A stretch of 42,500 nucleotides of DNA, taken from an uncultured Mycoplasmatota bacterium. GTDB lineage: Bacteria > Bacillota_I > Bacilli_A > RF39 > UBA660. Made by a program: the position numbers and the translations under genes. Under the pieces are notes generated by a model. That model worked only from the letters and a program-made list of their open reading frames with translations, was not told where the DNA came from and ran no database searches. Below, in pieces: positions 1 to 6,283 of this stretch (the first letter of the stretch is position 1; every line of letters starts with the position of its first letter). The stretch is from the NCBI GenBank assembly GCA_947652325.1, contig CANTCQ010000011.1, forward strand, positions 1 through 42,500. Direction: 5' to 3'.

Positions 1-68
1 AATGCTAATTCGTCTTGTGAAATATTTTGTTTTTCCCTATGTTTTTTAATTCTTGTTCCAACATTCAT
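1..68 (-). CDS. XRE-family HTH regulator, N-terminal fragment (cut by window edge)
   Basis: The reverse strand reads an ATG at 68-66 followed by MNVGTRIKKHREKQNISQDE, the classic first helices of an XRE/Cro-type helix-turn-helix repressor. A good ribosome site (TGGAGG) lies eight to ten bases upstream of this ATG. The gene runs off the left edge, so only about 22 residues are visible. It probably regulates the mobile element whose remains fill the first 3 kb, because two other XRE-like sequences follow. Function beyond DNA binding cannot be told. Confidence 0.75.
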   Translation of the reverse strand, partial: MNVGTRIKKHREKQNISQDELA

Positions 69-179
69 TTTGCACCTCCAATTACATTTTATATACAAGA
101 AATATTTTTGTCTGTCAAAAGTTTTTGACATCTAATAAGTAATAATAAATTATAATAAATTATTCTCTTTAATTATATC

Positions 180-214
180 AAAAAAAAGAGCAAATCATAA
201 ATACGATCTGCTCT
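180..214 (-). terminator. Rho-independent terminator after the small QSGE protein
   Basis: On the minus strand a 10-bp stem (AGAGCAGATC with GATTTGCTCT, one G-U pair, loop of eight) is followed by a run of T. It starts just after the stop of the gene at 227-556. Confidence 0.8.
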
Positions 215-226
215 ATAAATTGTAAT

Positions 227-556
227 TTAGAGTTCTACTCCATATAAATTGAAAATCTCTTCTTTATCATCAACGACACTAAATGTAAAATCAAATAAAA
301 TATCCTCTATATTATTCCATTCATTTATTAAAATAATATTGTCTATTGTTTGACTATTACATAATTCATCTAATGATTTAAACTTAATCTCGCCACTTTG
401 TTCCCCTTTAATTCCACACCTTTGAAAAGTAACATAATCATTATACTTAATAATCATATAAGTGTTTTTTCTATTTTTAAAATAAAATTCAATTTCTGGT
501 TCTCTATTAGAATCTATATTATTAAAAATTTCTTTAAATTTTGAATATGAAATCAT
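227..556 (-). CDS. Small unknown protein, paralogue of the gene at 35867
   Basis: This 109-residue acidic protein has no family I recognise. It aligns along most of its length with the protein encoded at 35867-36154. Shared features are an N-terminal K-F-K-E segment, a central block with I-x-Y-x-D-x-V-[ST]-F-Q-R, then Q-S-G-E-[IV]-x-F-K-[ST]-L-x-E-L, T-I-D and a late W-x-x-I-E. No signal peptide or membrane segment is visible, so it is likely cytosolic. The start ATG follows GGGAGATAATATA, a reasonable ribosome site. It has its own terminator on the left. A small immunity-type or SMI1/KNR4-like role is conceivable but not shown. Confidence 0.8.
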   Translation of the reverse strand: MISYSKFKEIFNNIDSNREPEIEFYFKNRKNTYMIIKYNDYVTFQRCGIKGEQSGEIKFKSLDELCNSQTIDNIILINEWNNIEDILFDFTFSVVDDKEEIFNLYGVEL

Positions 557-588
557 TATATTATCTCCCTTTTAAATTACTATTTGTG

Positions 589-612
589 CAAAACTTTATA
601 TTAAATATTATA
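589..612 (-). promoter_or_regulatory. Promoter -10 region for the 227-556 gene
   Basis: The minus strand has an extended -10 (TGG followed by TATAAT at 612-607). A weak -35 (TTTAGA) lies 17 bases further upstream at 630-635. The start codon of the 227-556 gene lies about 50 bases downstream. Confidence 0.5.
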
Positions 613-667
613 CCATTAAAAAAGCAAAATCTAAACTGATTCTACTCTTATTTTTTTTAAATTTCTT

Positions 668-863
668 CTAAACACCTGGTATTATAGAAATCTTGTACAA
701 AGTCATAAATATGTTATTTCTATCATTAGCTGATTCAATACGTTTTAGATGATTAACTTTCAGCAAGCTCCATCAATCTTACACCTTTTTCATTTCTATA
801 TTTCTTGATGTTTTGACAGATAACAGCCTTAATATTTTCATTAAAGTCAGCATAGTGAGTCAA
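668..863 (-). pseudogene. Frameshifted XRE-family regulator remnant
   Basis: Reading from a TTG at 863-861, preceded by a GGAAAG-like ribosome site, the minus strand gives THYADFNENIKAVICQNIKK and then YRNEKG-x-R-L-MELAES before a TAA. Shifting frame at that point continues the same family: VNHLKRIESANDRNNIF followed by MTLYKISIIPGV and a TAG at 670-668. Together these match the usual XRE layout, with the I-C-x-N-I-K-x-Y-R-x-x-K-G start, E-L-A-E turn and L-K-R-I-E-S recognition helix. The frameshift and loss of several recognition-helix residues show the gene is dead. It is close in type to the short regulator at 1151-1381. Confidence 0.7.
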
Positions 864-931
864 AATATCACTTTCCTAATTAAAATTAAAGAAAAAAAAC
901 TAAAAATGTAGTATATTTTGTAATTTATTTT

Positions 932-967
932 AAAAAAAAGTGGAGCCATAAGGCTCCTTCAGGGGGC
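932..967 (-). terminator. Terminator preceded by C-rich motif, 3' end of the 1151-1381 transcript
   Basis: On the minus strand AGCCCCCTGAA (967 to 958) leads directly into a hairpin with a 6-bp GC-rich stem (GGAGCC/GGCTCC, loop TTAT, 957-942) followed by ACTTTTTTTT. No promoter is convincing between the 1151-1381 gene and this hairpin, so it most likely ends that gene's mRNA. The CCCCCTGAA segment recurs before the terminator of the RNA candidate at 3131-3242. Confidence 0.8.
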
Positions 968-1080
968 TATTAAATTTTGATTTATTTTTATATAAACTCA
1001 CACTTTATCCTATTTTTTATAAGTTTTCTTTTTATTTTAATTTAAAAAAATTTAATTTTTTACTTTTAATTTTAAAAATT

Positions 1081-1102
1081 TGTGGGGTAAATGTGTGGTA
1101 AA
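1081..1102. repeat. Tandem 11-bp integrase arm-type site, left copy
   Basis: Two near-identical 11-mers sit head to tail: TGTGGGGTAAA (1081-1091) and TGTGTGGTAAA (1092-1102). The same arrangement is found at 3062-3083 on the other side of the recombinase gene, and the identity extends four bases to the left (AATT), giving a 19-bp exact direct repeat (1077-1095 and 3058-3076). Tandem direct repeats of about 11 bp are typical binding sites for the N-terminal arm-binding domain of Tn916/lambda-type integrases. Confidence 0.75.
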
Positions 1103-1150
1103 AATTTTCAAAATATTTTATCTTTCTTCTCATTTTTAATGTTTTATCTT

Positions 1151-1381
1151 TTATTCATTCCCAAGCAAATCACTAATATTACAATTCAGTAAAACCATAA
1201 TTTTTAAAACTAATTTTAAAGATATTGGCTTTGACTTATCAAAACTTTCTAGTCTTTTATAATATTCATGGCTTATTCCAAGTAATTCAGCAACCGATTG
1301 CGTAGAATATGGATTTTTCTTATTATTTTCTTTATAGTATACATTGTTCTCTTCATATAATTTTTTTCTTATTCTTTTCAA
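1151..1381 (-). CDS. Short XRE-like HTH regulator, probably 5'-truncated
   Basis: The 76-residue product contains a helix-turn-helix in the segment SVAELLGISHEYYKRLES and the usual trailing helices (ISLKLVLKIMVLLNCNISDLL), as in Cro/XRE repressors. The only possible start is a TTG at 1381-1379; no ribosome site precedes it, and an in-frame TAA lies six codons upstream. The N-terminal helix is also poorly matched to the family. This suggests the true 5' end was lost at a recombination junction at about 1381-1390, where the head-to-head coiled-coil fragment also begins. It could still be expressed at low level. The transcript would end at the hairpin at 932-967. Confidence 0.6.
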   Translation of the reverse strand: MKRIRKKLYEENNVYYKENNKKNPYSTQSVAELLGISHEYYKRLESFDKSKPISLKLVLKIMVLLNCNISDLLGNE

Positions 1382-1384
1382 AAA

Positions 1385-1806
1385 ATTTAGAACAAATTAA
1401 TGTTTTACAACAAAGTGAAATTGAAACAAAAGATATGGCAATTCAAAAGTTAACTACTGAAAATGATAGTTTTAAAAATAATAAGGAATTAATCAAAAGA
1501 GATAATTTAATTAAGGAACAAAAATCTACTATCAAAAATTTAAAAAAAGAAAATAATAGATTAAGTGATTTAGTAAACATTTTAGAAAATAATATTGAAA
1601 GTTTAAAAATCAAATTAAATAAAGAAATAGAAAAATGGAAAAAGTTATTTAATAAAATGTGTAATGCTATTGATAAGGCTTTAAAAAGAAAGCCTAAAGA
1701 ATATGTAGAAGATTACGAAGAATTAGCCGATTCTATTATTAATGATAATTACGACTATGAGAAAAATAAAGAAAAAGATAAAAACGATTATGAAATTGGT
1801 ATGTAG
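1385..1806 (+). pseudogene. C-terminal coiled-coil remnant of a MobV/Pre-type relaxase
   Basis: An open frame ends at 1806 and encodes about 140 residues of heptad-rich coiled coil (roughly NLEQINVLQQ to IEKWKKLFNK) followed by a conserved-looking tail with N-A-I-D-K-A-L-x-R-K-P-K-E and V-E-D-Y-E-E-L-A-D-S-I. In my experience this tail resembles the C-terminus of MobV-type plasmid mobilisation proteins, which often stand just upstream of an integrase in mobilisable elements. The frame stays open upstream to an ATG at 1309, but that part is merely the antisense of the HTH gene, and no ribosome site or relaxase catalytic domain is present. The first internal ATG is at 1433. The integrase follows after 16 bases. 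Relaxase assignment is an inference from the tail and context. Confidence 0.55.
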
Positions 1807-1822
1807 AAAGGAATGATAAAAA

Positions 1823-2998
1823 ATGTCAGTACATAAATTAAATCAAAAAAAATGGACCAAAGATGGTCGTAAATGGTGTTTTAGAACTAGATATAAAGAC
1901 TTAAGTGGAAAAGCAAAAGAATATCAATCTAAATTATTTTTTACTAAACTTGAAGCACAAGAAGCAGAACGAATCTTTTTTTTAGAACTAGATAAATATA
2001 GACCTGACAATAATATGACTTTTAAAGATTTATATCTTGCTTTTTATGAATATCAAAAGGATAATGTTAAAGAAACTACACTCAATACTTATAAAGATAG
2101 AATGCGTTATATGGAATTATTAGATAATATCAAAGTAAAAGAATTTAATTTACAGCATTATGAAATGTGGAGAAAAAAAATTTTAGAGTATCAATTATCA
2201 AATAGAACTAGGAATTATATTTTTAAATTTTTAAAAACTATTATGAATTATGGAACAAAATGGTATGGTTTAAACTTTAATCAAATATATCCTAAAATGA
2301 CAAATTTTACAAATCCTAATGAAATAAAAAAAGAAATGGATTTTTGGACTTATGAAGAATTCAATCAATTTATTTCAATAGAAGAAGATTTAATGTTTAA
2401 AAGTTTTTTCAAAACTTTATATTATTGCGGTCTTCGCAAAGGTGAAGCAAGAGCATTAAATTGGAATGATATTGATTTTAAAAATAACTCTATTCATATT
2501 AATAAAGGTTTGTCGGACAATGTAAATGGTAAAAAATATATAATTAGCAGTCCTAAAACATTAACTAGCAATAGAACTTTACCATTACCAAAAGAATTAA
2601 TAAATGACTTAAGGAAATTAAAAGAATATGCTATAAGTTTTACTAATTTTAAAAATGAATGGTTTGTTTTTGGAAACGAATTACCAATTGGAGATGATAT
2701 TATTAGAAGAAGAAAAAACAATAATTGTCAAAAAGCAAATGTAAAACAAATTAGAATACATGATTTTAGGCATAGTTGTGCTTCTCTTTTAATTAACAAT
2801 GGTGCAGACATTACTCTCGTAGCCAAATTTTTGGGACACTCTAAAATTGATGAAACTTTAAATACTTATTCTCATATGTTTAAAAATAAATTAAATAATA
2901 TCATAAATCTTATTGATAACCTTAATGAGAATGATAAAAATAATAATGACATAGAACCTTATGAAAAAGAAAAAAATGATTATGAAATGTGTTTATAA
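1823..2998 (+). CDS. int: Tyrosine recombinase / phage-type integrase
   Basis: This 391-residue protein is a full tyrosine recombinase that catalyses site-specific DNA strand exchange through a covalent 3'-phosphotyrosine. An AP2-like arm-binding N-terminus (residues 1-60, W-x-x-x-x-x-x-W-C-F-R-T-R-Y-K-D) precedes a SAM-like core-binding domain (about 65-165) and the catalytic domain. All catalytic residues are present: Arg205 in GLRKGEARAL, Lys245 in SSPKT, His313 and Arg316 in HDFRH, His339 in FLGHS, and Tyr349 in NTYSHMF. The ATG follows AGAAAGGAATGATAAAA. The gene lies between two tandem arm-type repeats and ends at a strong terminator. The last residues (KEKNDYE...) resemble the tail of the upstream coiled-coil ORF. 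It appears functional although the surrounding element is decayed. Confidence 0.95.
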   Translation: MSVHKLNQKKWTKDGRKWCFRTRYKDLSGKAKEYQSKLFFTKLEAQEAERIFFLELDKYRPDNNMTFKDLYLAFYEYQKDNVKETTLNTYKDRMRYMELLDNIKVKEFNLQHYEMWRKKILEYQLSNRTRNYIFKFLKTIMNYGTKWYGLNFNQIYPKMTNFTNPNEIKKEMDFWTYEEFNQFISIEEDLMFKSFFKTLYYCGLRKGEARALNWNDIDFKNNSIHINKGLSDNVNGKKYIISSPKTLTSNRTLPLPKELINDLRKLKEYAISFTNFKNEWFVFGNELPIGDDIIRRRKNNNCQKANVKQIRIHDFRHSCASLLINNGADITLVAKFLGHSKIDETLNTYSHMFKNKLNNIINLIDNLNENDKNNNDIEPYEKEKNDYEMCL

Positions 2999-3003
2999 AA
3001 ACT

Positions 3004-3043
3004 AAATAGTGAAACTGAAATTAATCAGTTTCACTATTTTTTT
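3004..3043 (+). terminator. Strong terminator of the integrase gene
   Basis: A perfect 15-bp stem (AAATAGTGAAACTGA at 3004-3018 with its complement at 3025-3039) is followed by a T-run. It begins six bases after the integrase stop codon. Confidence 0.9.
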
Positions 3044-3061
3044 ATGTAAAATTTTAGAATT

Positions 3062-3083
3062 TGTGGGGTAAATGTGGGATAAA
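3062..3083. repeat. Tandem 11-bp integrase arm-type site, right copy
   Basis: TGTGGGGTAAA (3062-3072) is followed directly by TGTGGGATAAA (3073-3083). It matches the left copy at 1081-1102 in sequence, orientation and tandem layout. The pair encloses the recombinase gene, the relaxase remnant and one HTH gene, about 2 kb. Confidence 0.75.
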
Positions 3084-3130
3084 ACACATTTTTTAAAAAT
3101 TCATTCCTTACAAACCCTAGTATTTAAGGC

Positions 3131-3242
3131 AAAAAAGTAGTCGGCATATTAATCATGCCGACTTTCAGGGGGTTTTGGTTGATTCACTCTCATATTAAAT
3201 CATAAGAGTGTTTCGAAAGGTTAGCATGATATCTATCATGCT
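3131..3242 (-). ncRNA. Candidate C-rich small RNA next to the integrase
   Basis: A textbook minus-strand promoter (TTGACA at 3277-3272, 17-bp spacer, TATGAT at 3254-3249) should start a transcript at about 3242. No ORF with a ribosome site follows. The RNA would open with an 8-bp hairpin (AGCATGAT/ATCATGCT, 3242-3223), then a second hairpin (CACTCT/AGAGTG with an AT-rich extension, 3210-3185), then the single-stranded AATCAACC...CCCCCTGAA (to 3164), and end in a 9-bp terminator hairpin (AGTCGGCAT/ATGCCGACT, 3163-3139) with a T-run. About 110 nt. The layout of 5' hairpins, UCAACC plus C-rich linker and terminator is like Gram-positive C-rich base-pairing sRNAs. I do not recognise a named family. 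Confidence 0.65.
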
Positions 3243-3248
3243 ATTAAA

Positions 3249-3277
3249 ATCATATAATGAATTCTTATCTTTGTCAA
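3249..3277 (-). promoter_or_regulatory. Consensus promoter of the 3131-3242 RNA candidate
   Basis: TTGACA (3277-3272), exactly 17 bases, TATGAT (3254-3249) on the minus strand. It lies between the DUF975 gene and the RNA candidate and is among the closest matches to the sigma-A consensus in the window. Confidence 0.8.
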
Positions 3278-3311
3278 ATAAAATCAACTTAATTTTTTAA
3301 ATTTAGCTAAT

Positions 3312-3929
3312 TTATTCTTTTTCTTTTATTTTTTTTAATTCATCATAATACAATGTATCTGCTATTGTGATATAAGGAATGACAAAAATAAGGCCTAATC
3401 CTAGAGTAATCACTGAAAATAAAATCCAGCCTATGAAACTTAAATTAAATACAAAGTAATTCCATTTATATCCTTGCATTAATTCCTTACTTTCAGTTAA
3501 ATATTCCATTGGAAGCATTTCTTCTCTGTCTATATAAATCAAATAAACCATTGTATACCCAAGAGCTGCGATGATTCCAGGAATAACAAATAAAATGCTC
3601 CATAAAAAAGTAAGTAAGAATGCTAAAATACTGATAGTTGCAATAGGTAAAACTGCTCCGACATATTTAAAAATATCTTCTCTATCGTATTTTTCATTTC
3701 GTACCATTTTTAGAACATATGAGTAAAATCCAACTGTTAATGTCATTGTAAAAAACGAAGCAACTAAGGTAAGAACACTATACATAATCGAATTTTCATT
3801 AAATAAGATTTCTATTGCTACTGCAGATAATAGTGATATAGCTAAAATAATTAGATAGCCACCCCAAAAACTTTTCCATTTTTCTTTCACTATTTCTTTT
3901 GCTTTTTCTTTTATTTTTATTCTGTTCAT
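3312..3929 (-). CDS. DUF975 family integral membrane protein
   Basis: The 205-residue protein starts with a short basic helix (MNRIKIKEKAKEIVKEKWKS) and then has about five to six membrane segments. The N-terminal K-E-K-A-K-x-x-x-K x x W signature, the G-F-Y-S-Y repeat region and a late W-I-L-F-S-V-I-T-L-G-L-G segment fit the DUF975 family, whose molecular role is unknown but which is membrane located. The ATG is preceded by AGGAGGAAGTAT. Although close behind recG, it has its own promoter overlapping the recG stop codon, so it can be expressed independently. Confidence 0.85.
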   Translation of the reverse strand: MNRIKIKEKAKEIVKEKWKSFWGGYLIILAISLLSAVAIEILFNENSIMYSVLTLVASFFTMTLTVGFYSYVLKMVRNEKYDREDIFKYVGAVLPIATISILAFLLTFLWSILFVIPGIIAALGYTMVYLIYIDREEMLPMEYLTESKELMQGYKWNYFVFNLSFIGWILFSVITLGLGLIFVIPYITIADTLYYDELKKIKEKE

Positions 3930-3947
3930 ATACTTCCTCCTATTTTC

Positions 3948-3976
3948 ATTATATGGAATATTTCTTTTTTAATCAA
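3948..3976 (-). promoter_or_regulatory. Promoter of the DUF975 gene, overlapping the recG stop
   Basis: TTGATT (3976-3971), 17 bases, TATAAT (3953-3948) on the minus strand. The -35 element includes the recG stop codon. Confidence 0.65.
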
Positions 3977-5951
3977 TATTTGTTATTTCTTTTAAGATAT
4001 ACAAATACTTTTCTTGTTTTAAAGCTTTTGTTTTTAAGAACTCTTCACTGTCTTTTTTTGTTTGAAGAAGTATTTTAAAATCTTTTTTTAAATCTGCTAT
4101 TTTAAATACCATATCTCCACTTTGTTTAGTCCCAAATAAGTCTCCAGCATGTCGCATTAAAAAGTCTTGCTCACTAATATAAAAACCATCATTGCTTTCT
4201 TCTAATACTTTTAATCTTTCTGTATCATGATTACTAATTAAATAACAATAAGAATCTAAATCGTTTCTTCCAACTCTCCCTCGTAATTGATGAAGGGTTG
4301 CTAATCCAAAAAATTCTGCATTAAAGATAACCATTGTTGTAGCGTTTTTAACATCTACTCCGACTTCTATAACGGTTGTTGCTATTAAAATCTTGATTTC
4401 TCCTTCTTTAAATTTGTTCATAATTGCTTCTTTTTCTTTTTGTTTTATCTTCCCATGTAAAATAGCAGTTGGAATTTTTCCAAGGTAAGCTTTATCAAAA
4501 CTTTTCTTTAAATTTTCGACATCGTGAATGTTTTGCTCTTCTCTTTCAGTTATGGAAGGGGCCACTACATACACTTGATGTCCTTTTTTTATTTCCTCTA
4601 GTATATTTTTTAACACTTCTTTTAATTCACTTTCTTTTTTTACAAAGGTTTTTGTTTCTTTTCTACCGCTTGGTTTAGTTTTAATAATACTTGTTGCCAT
4701 ATCTTGGTAAATGGTTAAAGCATAGGTTCTGGGAATAGGAGTTGCGCTCATGTAAATAATATCTGGTTTTACGCCTTTATTTTGTAAATTTCCACGTTGG
4801 TTTACACCAAATCGATGTTGTTCGTCTGTTATGACTAAACCTAGTTTTTTAAAGGAAACTTCTTCACTAATTAAAGCATGTGTCCCAATTATAATGTCAA
4901 TTTCTCCTTTTTTTAATTTGTCAAGAATTTGCTCATGTTCTTTCTTTTTCATACTTCCTACTAGTAAAGCAACACGAACAGAAAATTTTTCCATCATTTT
5001 TTTTATAGTTTCATAATGTTGTACTGCTAGTATTTCTGTTGGAGCCATTAAAGCACTCTGGTAACCACTTAGTGTATTAGCATACATCACAATAGTAGCA
5101 ACTATAGTTTTTCCACTACCTACATCACCTTGAATAAGTCGATTCATTCTCTTGTTGCTTTTTAAGTCATTTAAAGATTCTTCTACTGCGGTTTGTTGGT
5201 CAAGCGTTAATGCAAATGGTAGGCTTTTAATAAATGAATTCACTTGCTCTTCTTTAAACTCTTTTTTTAAGCCTAATACTTTATCATTTTTCATTTTTAA
5301 AAAGTTTATTTTTAACATAAAGACAAAAAATTCTTCATATATAAGACGCAATTTTGCTTGTTTCAAAAGCTGCATTTCTTTTGGATTGTGAACAATTTCA
5401 ATGGCTATTTGTTTATCTAAAAATTTGTATTTTTCAAAAAATTCTTCTGGGATATAATCTGTACAATCTGTTTGCAATTCTAATGCATTTTTTATGTAAC
5501 AAGAAAGATTGTTGTTTTTAAGTCCTTTTATTATATGATAAACTGGCTCTATTTTCTTTTCATAAAGTGGTGTTAATTTCATGTCATTTGCAACAAAAAC
5601 ATTTTTTTGCTGGTTGTATTTTCCGATTAACAAAATCTCTTTTCCTACATCCAAATTTTTATAAAGAAAAGCTCGATTAAAAATCGTAACATTAATAAGT
5701 AAGTCACTTGCAAGTGCTTTAAAAGAAAGCCGATTCAAATTTCTTCTAATATAAGAAAGCTTGGGAGTAGATTCAATAACAGCATTAATCGTTATAGTAG
5801 CATTTGTTTTACAATCCTTTAAATTCATTGGTTTATAAATATTATAACGATAAGGATAATAAGTTATTAAGTCTTCTACATTATAGATATTTAGTTTGTT
5901 TAACAACTCTATATTTTTAGGGCCTAAACCTTTTATAGCTCTTAATTCCAT
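3969..5951 (-). CDS. recG: ATP-dependent DNA helicase RecG
   Basis: RecG is a monomeric branch-migration helicase that remodels stalled replication forks and Holliday junctions. The 660-residue protein has the N-terminal helix-hairpin/OB wedge region (about 1-220, starting LRAIKGLGPKNIELLNKLNI), helicase domain 1 with Walker A GDVGSGKT (275-282) and the DEQH box (376-379, followed by RFG), the M-S-A-T-P-I-P-R motif III, and helicase domain 2 with the QLRGRVGR motif VI (555-562). It is slightly shorter than the usual 680-690 residues but complete. AAGGAG lies seven bases before the ATG. It is divergent in function from both neighbours and forms a loose unit with the DUF975 gene downstream. Confidence 0.97.
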   Translation of the reverse strand: MELRAIKGLGPKNIELLNKLNIYNVEDLITYYPYRYNIYKPMNLKDCKTNATITINAVIESTPKLSYIRRNLNRLSFKALASDLLINVTIFNRAFLYKNLDVGKEILLIGKYNQQKNVFVANDMKLTPLYEKKIEPVYHIIKGLKNNNLSCYIKNALELQTDCTDYIPEEFFEKYKFLDKQIAIEIVHNPKEMQLLKQAKLRLIYEEFFVFMLKINFLKMKNDKVLGLKKEFKEEQVNSFIKSLPFALTLDQQTAVEESLNDLKSNKRMNRLIQGDVGSGKTIVATIVMYANTLSGYQSALMAPTEILAVQHYETIKKMMEKFSVRVALLVGSMKKKEHEQILDKLKKGEIDIIIGTHALISEEVSFKKLGLVITDEQHRFGVNQRGNLQNKGVKPDIIYMSATPIPRTYALTIYQDMATSIIKTKPSGRKETKTFVKKESELKEVLKNILEEIKKGHQVYVVAPSITEREEQNIHDVENLKKSFDKAYLGKIPTAILHGKIKQKEKEAIMNKFKEGEIKILIATTVIEVGVDVKNATTMVIFNAEFFGLATLHQLRGRVGRNDLDSYCYLISNHDTERLKVLEESNDGFYISEQDFLMRHAGDLFGTKQSGDMVFKIADLKKDFKILLQTKKDSEEFLKTKALKQEKYLYILKEITNID

Positions 5952-5982
5952 ACTTATTCTCCTTAATTTTCTAAGTAATTTT

Positions 5983-5990
5983 ATTATAGC
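5983..5990 (-). promoter_or_regulatory. Extended -10 promoter of recG
   Basis: The minus strand reads TTTGCTATAAT, that is TGN plus TATAAT (5988-5983), about 30 bases upstream of the recG start. No good -35 is seen, which is common for extended -10 promoters. Confidence 0.55.
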
Positions 5991-6101
5991 AAACAGGAGA
6001 ACAAATGTATAGTTTTGAGAATTTAAAAATATAAAAATTTTATATTTTATTTTGCAAAAAGAAAGGAAGAAAAAATTTCTTAATTTTTTGTTAAAAAAGT
6101 G

Positions 6102-6130
6102 TTGACAAAAACGACCTTTTCCATTAGGAT
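6102..6130 (+). promoter_or_regulatory. Promoter of the 6137-6283 RNA candidate
   Basis: TTGACA (6102-6107), 17 bases, TAGGAT (6125-6130). Predicted start is at 6136-6138, immediately before the first hairpin. A competing -10 (TATAAA, 6130-6135) would need a 22-base spacer and is less likely. Confidence 0.65.
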
Positions 6131-6136
6131 ATAAAT

Positions 6137-6283
6137 CACCAATTCACTTGAGAAGGCGAATTGGTGCTAGTATCACACTAGTCAACCCCTTTTTATTCTT
6201 TTAGAAGCTGTCTTCAGGGGGCAGCTTCAAATTTGTGGAATTTAAAAAGTACTAACAGTTTAATTGTTGGTACTTTTTTCTTT
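6137..6283 (+). ncRNA. Candidate structured small RNA with GGGGG loop, convergent with nifJ
   Basis: There is no ORF with a ribosome site here, yet the plus strand has promoter, dense structure and terminator. Stem 1 is a perfect 9 bp (CACCAATTC 6137-6145 with GAATTGGTG 6158-6166). Stem 2 follows with no gap (CTAGT 6167-6171 with ACTAG 6177-6181). A single-stranded TCAACCCCTTTTT comes next, then stem 3 of 7 bp (GAAGCTG 6204-6210 with CAGCTTC 6222-6228) whose 11-base loop ends in GGGGG (6217-6221). The loop can pair with CCCC at 6186-6189 as a pseudoknot. The transcript ends at the hairpin shared with the oxidoreductase gene. About 145 nt. It is not 6S RNA, SRP RNA, tmRNA or RNase P by any hallmark I know. 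An alternative is a riboswitch-like leader, but no downstream gene lies on this strand. Confidence 0.65.
6244..6279. terminator. Bidirectional terminator between the RNA candidate and nifJ
   Basis: AAAAAGTACTAACA and TGTTGGTACTTTTTT form a stem (one C-A mismatch) around a TTTAAT-containing loop, with T-runs on both strands. The stop codon of the oxidoreductase gene lies inside this hairpin. Confidence 0.85.

Noticed and set aside
1309..1384. 5' extension of the coiled-coil frame starting MDFSYYFLYS
   Set aside because: It is just the reverse strand of the HTH gene, without ribosome site; only the part from about 1385 looks coding.
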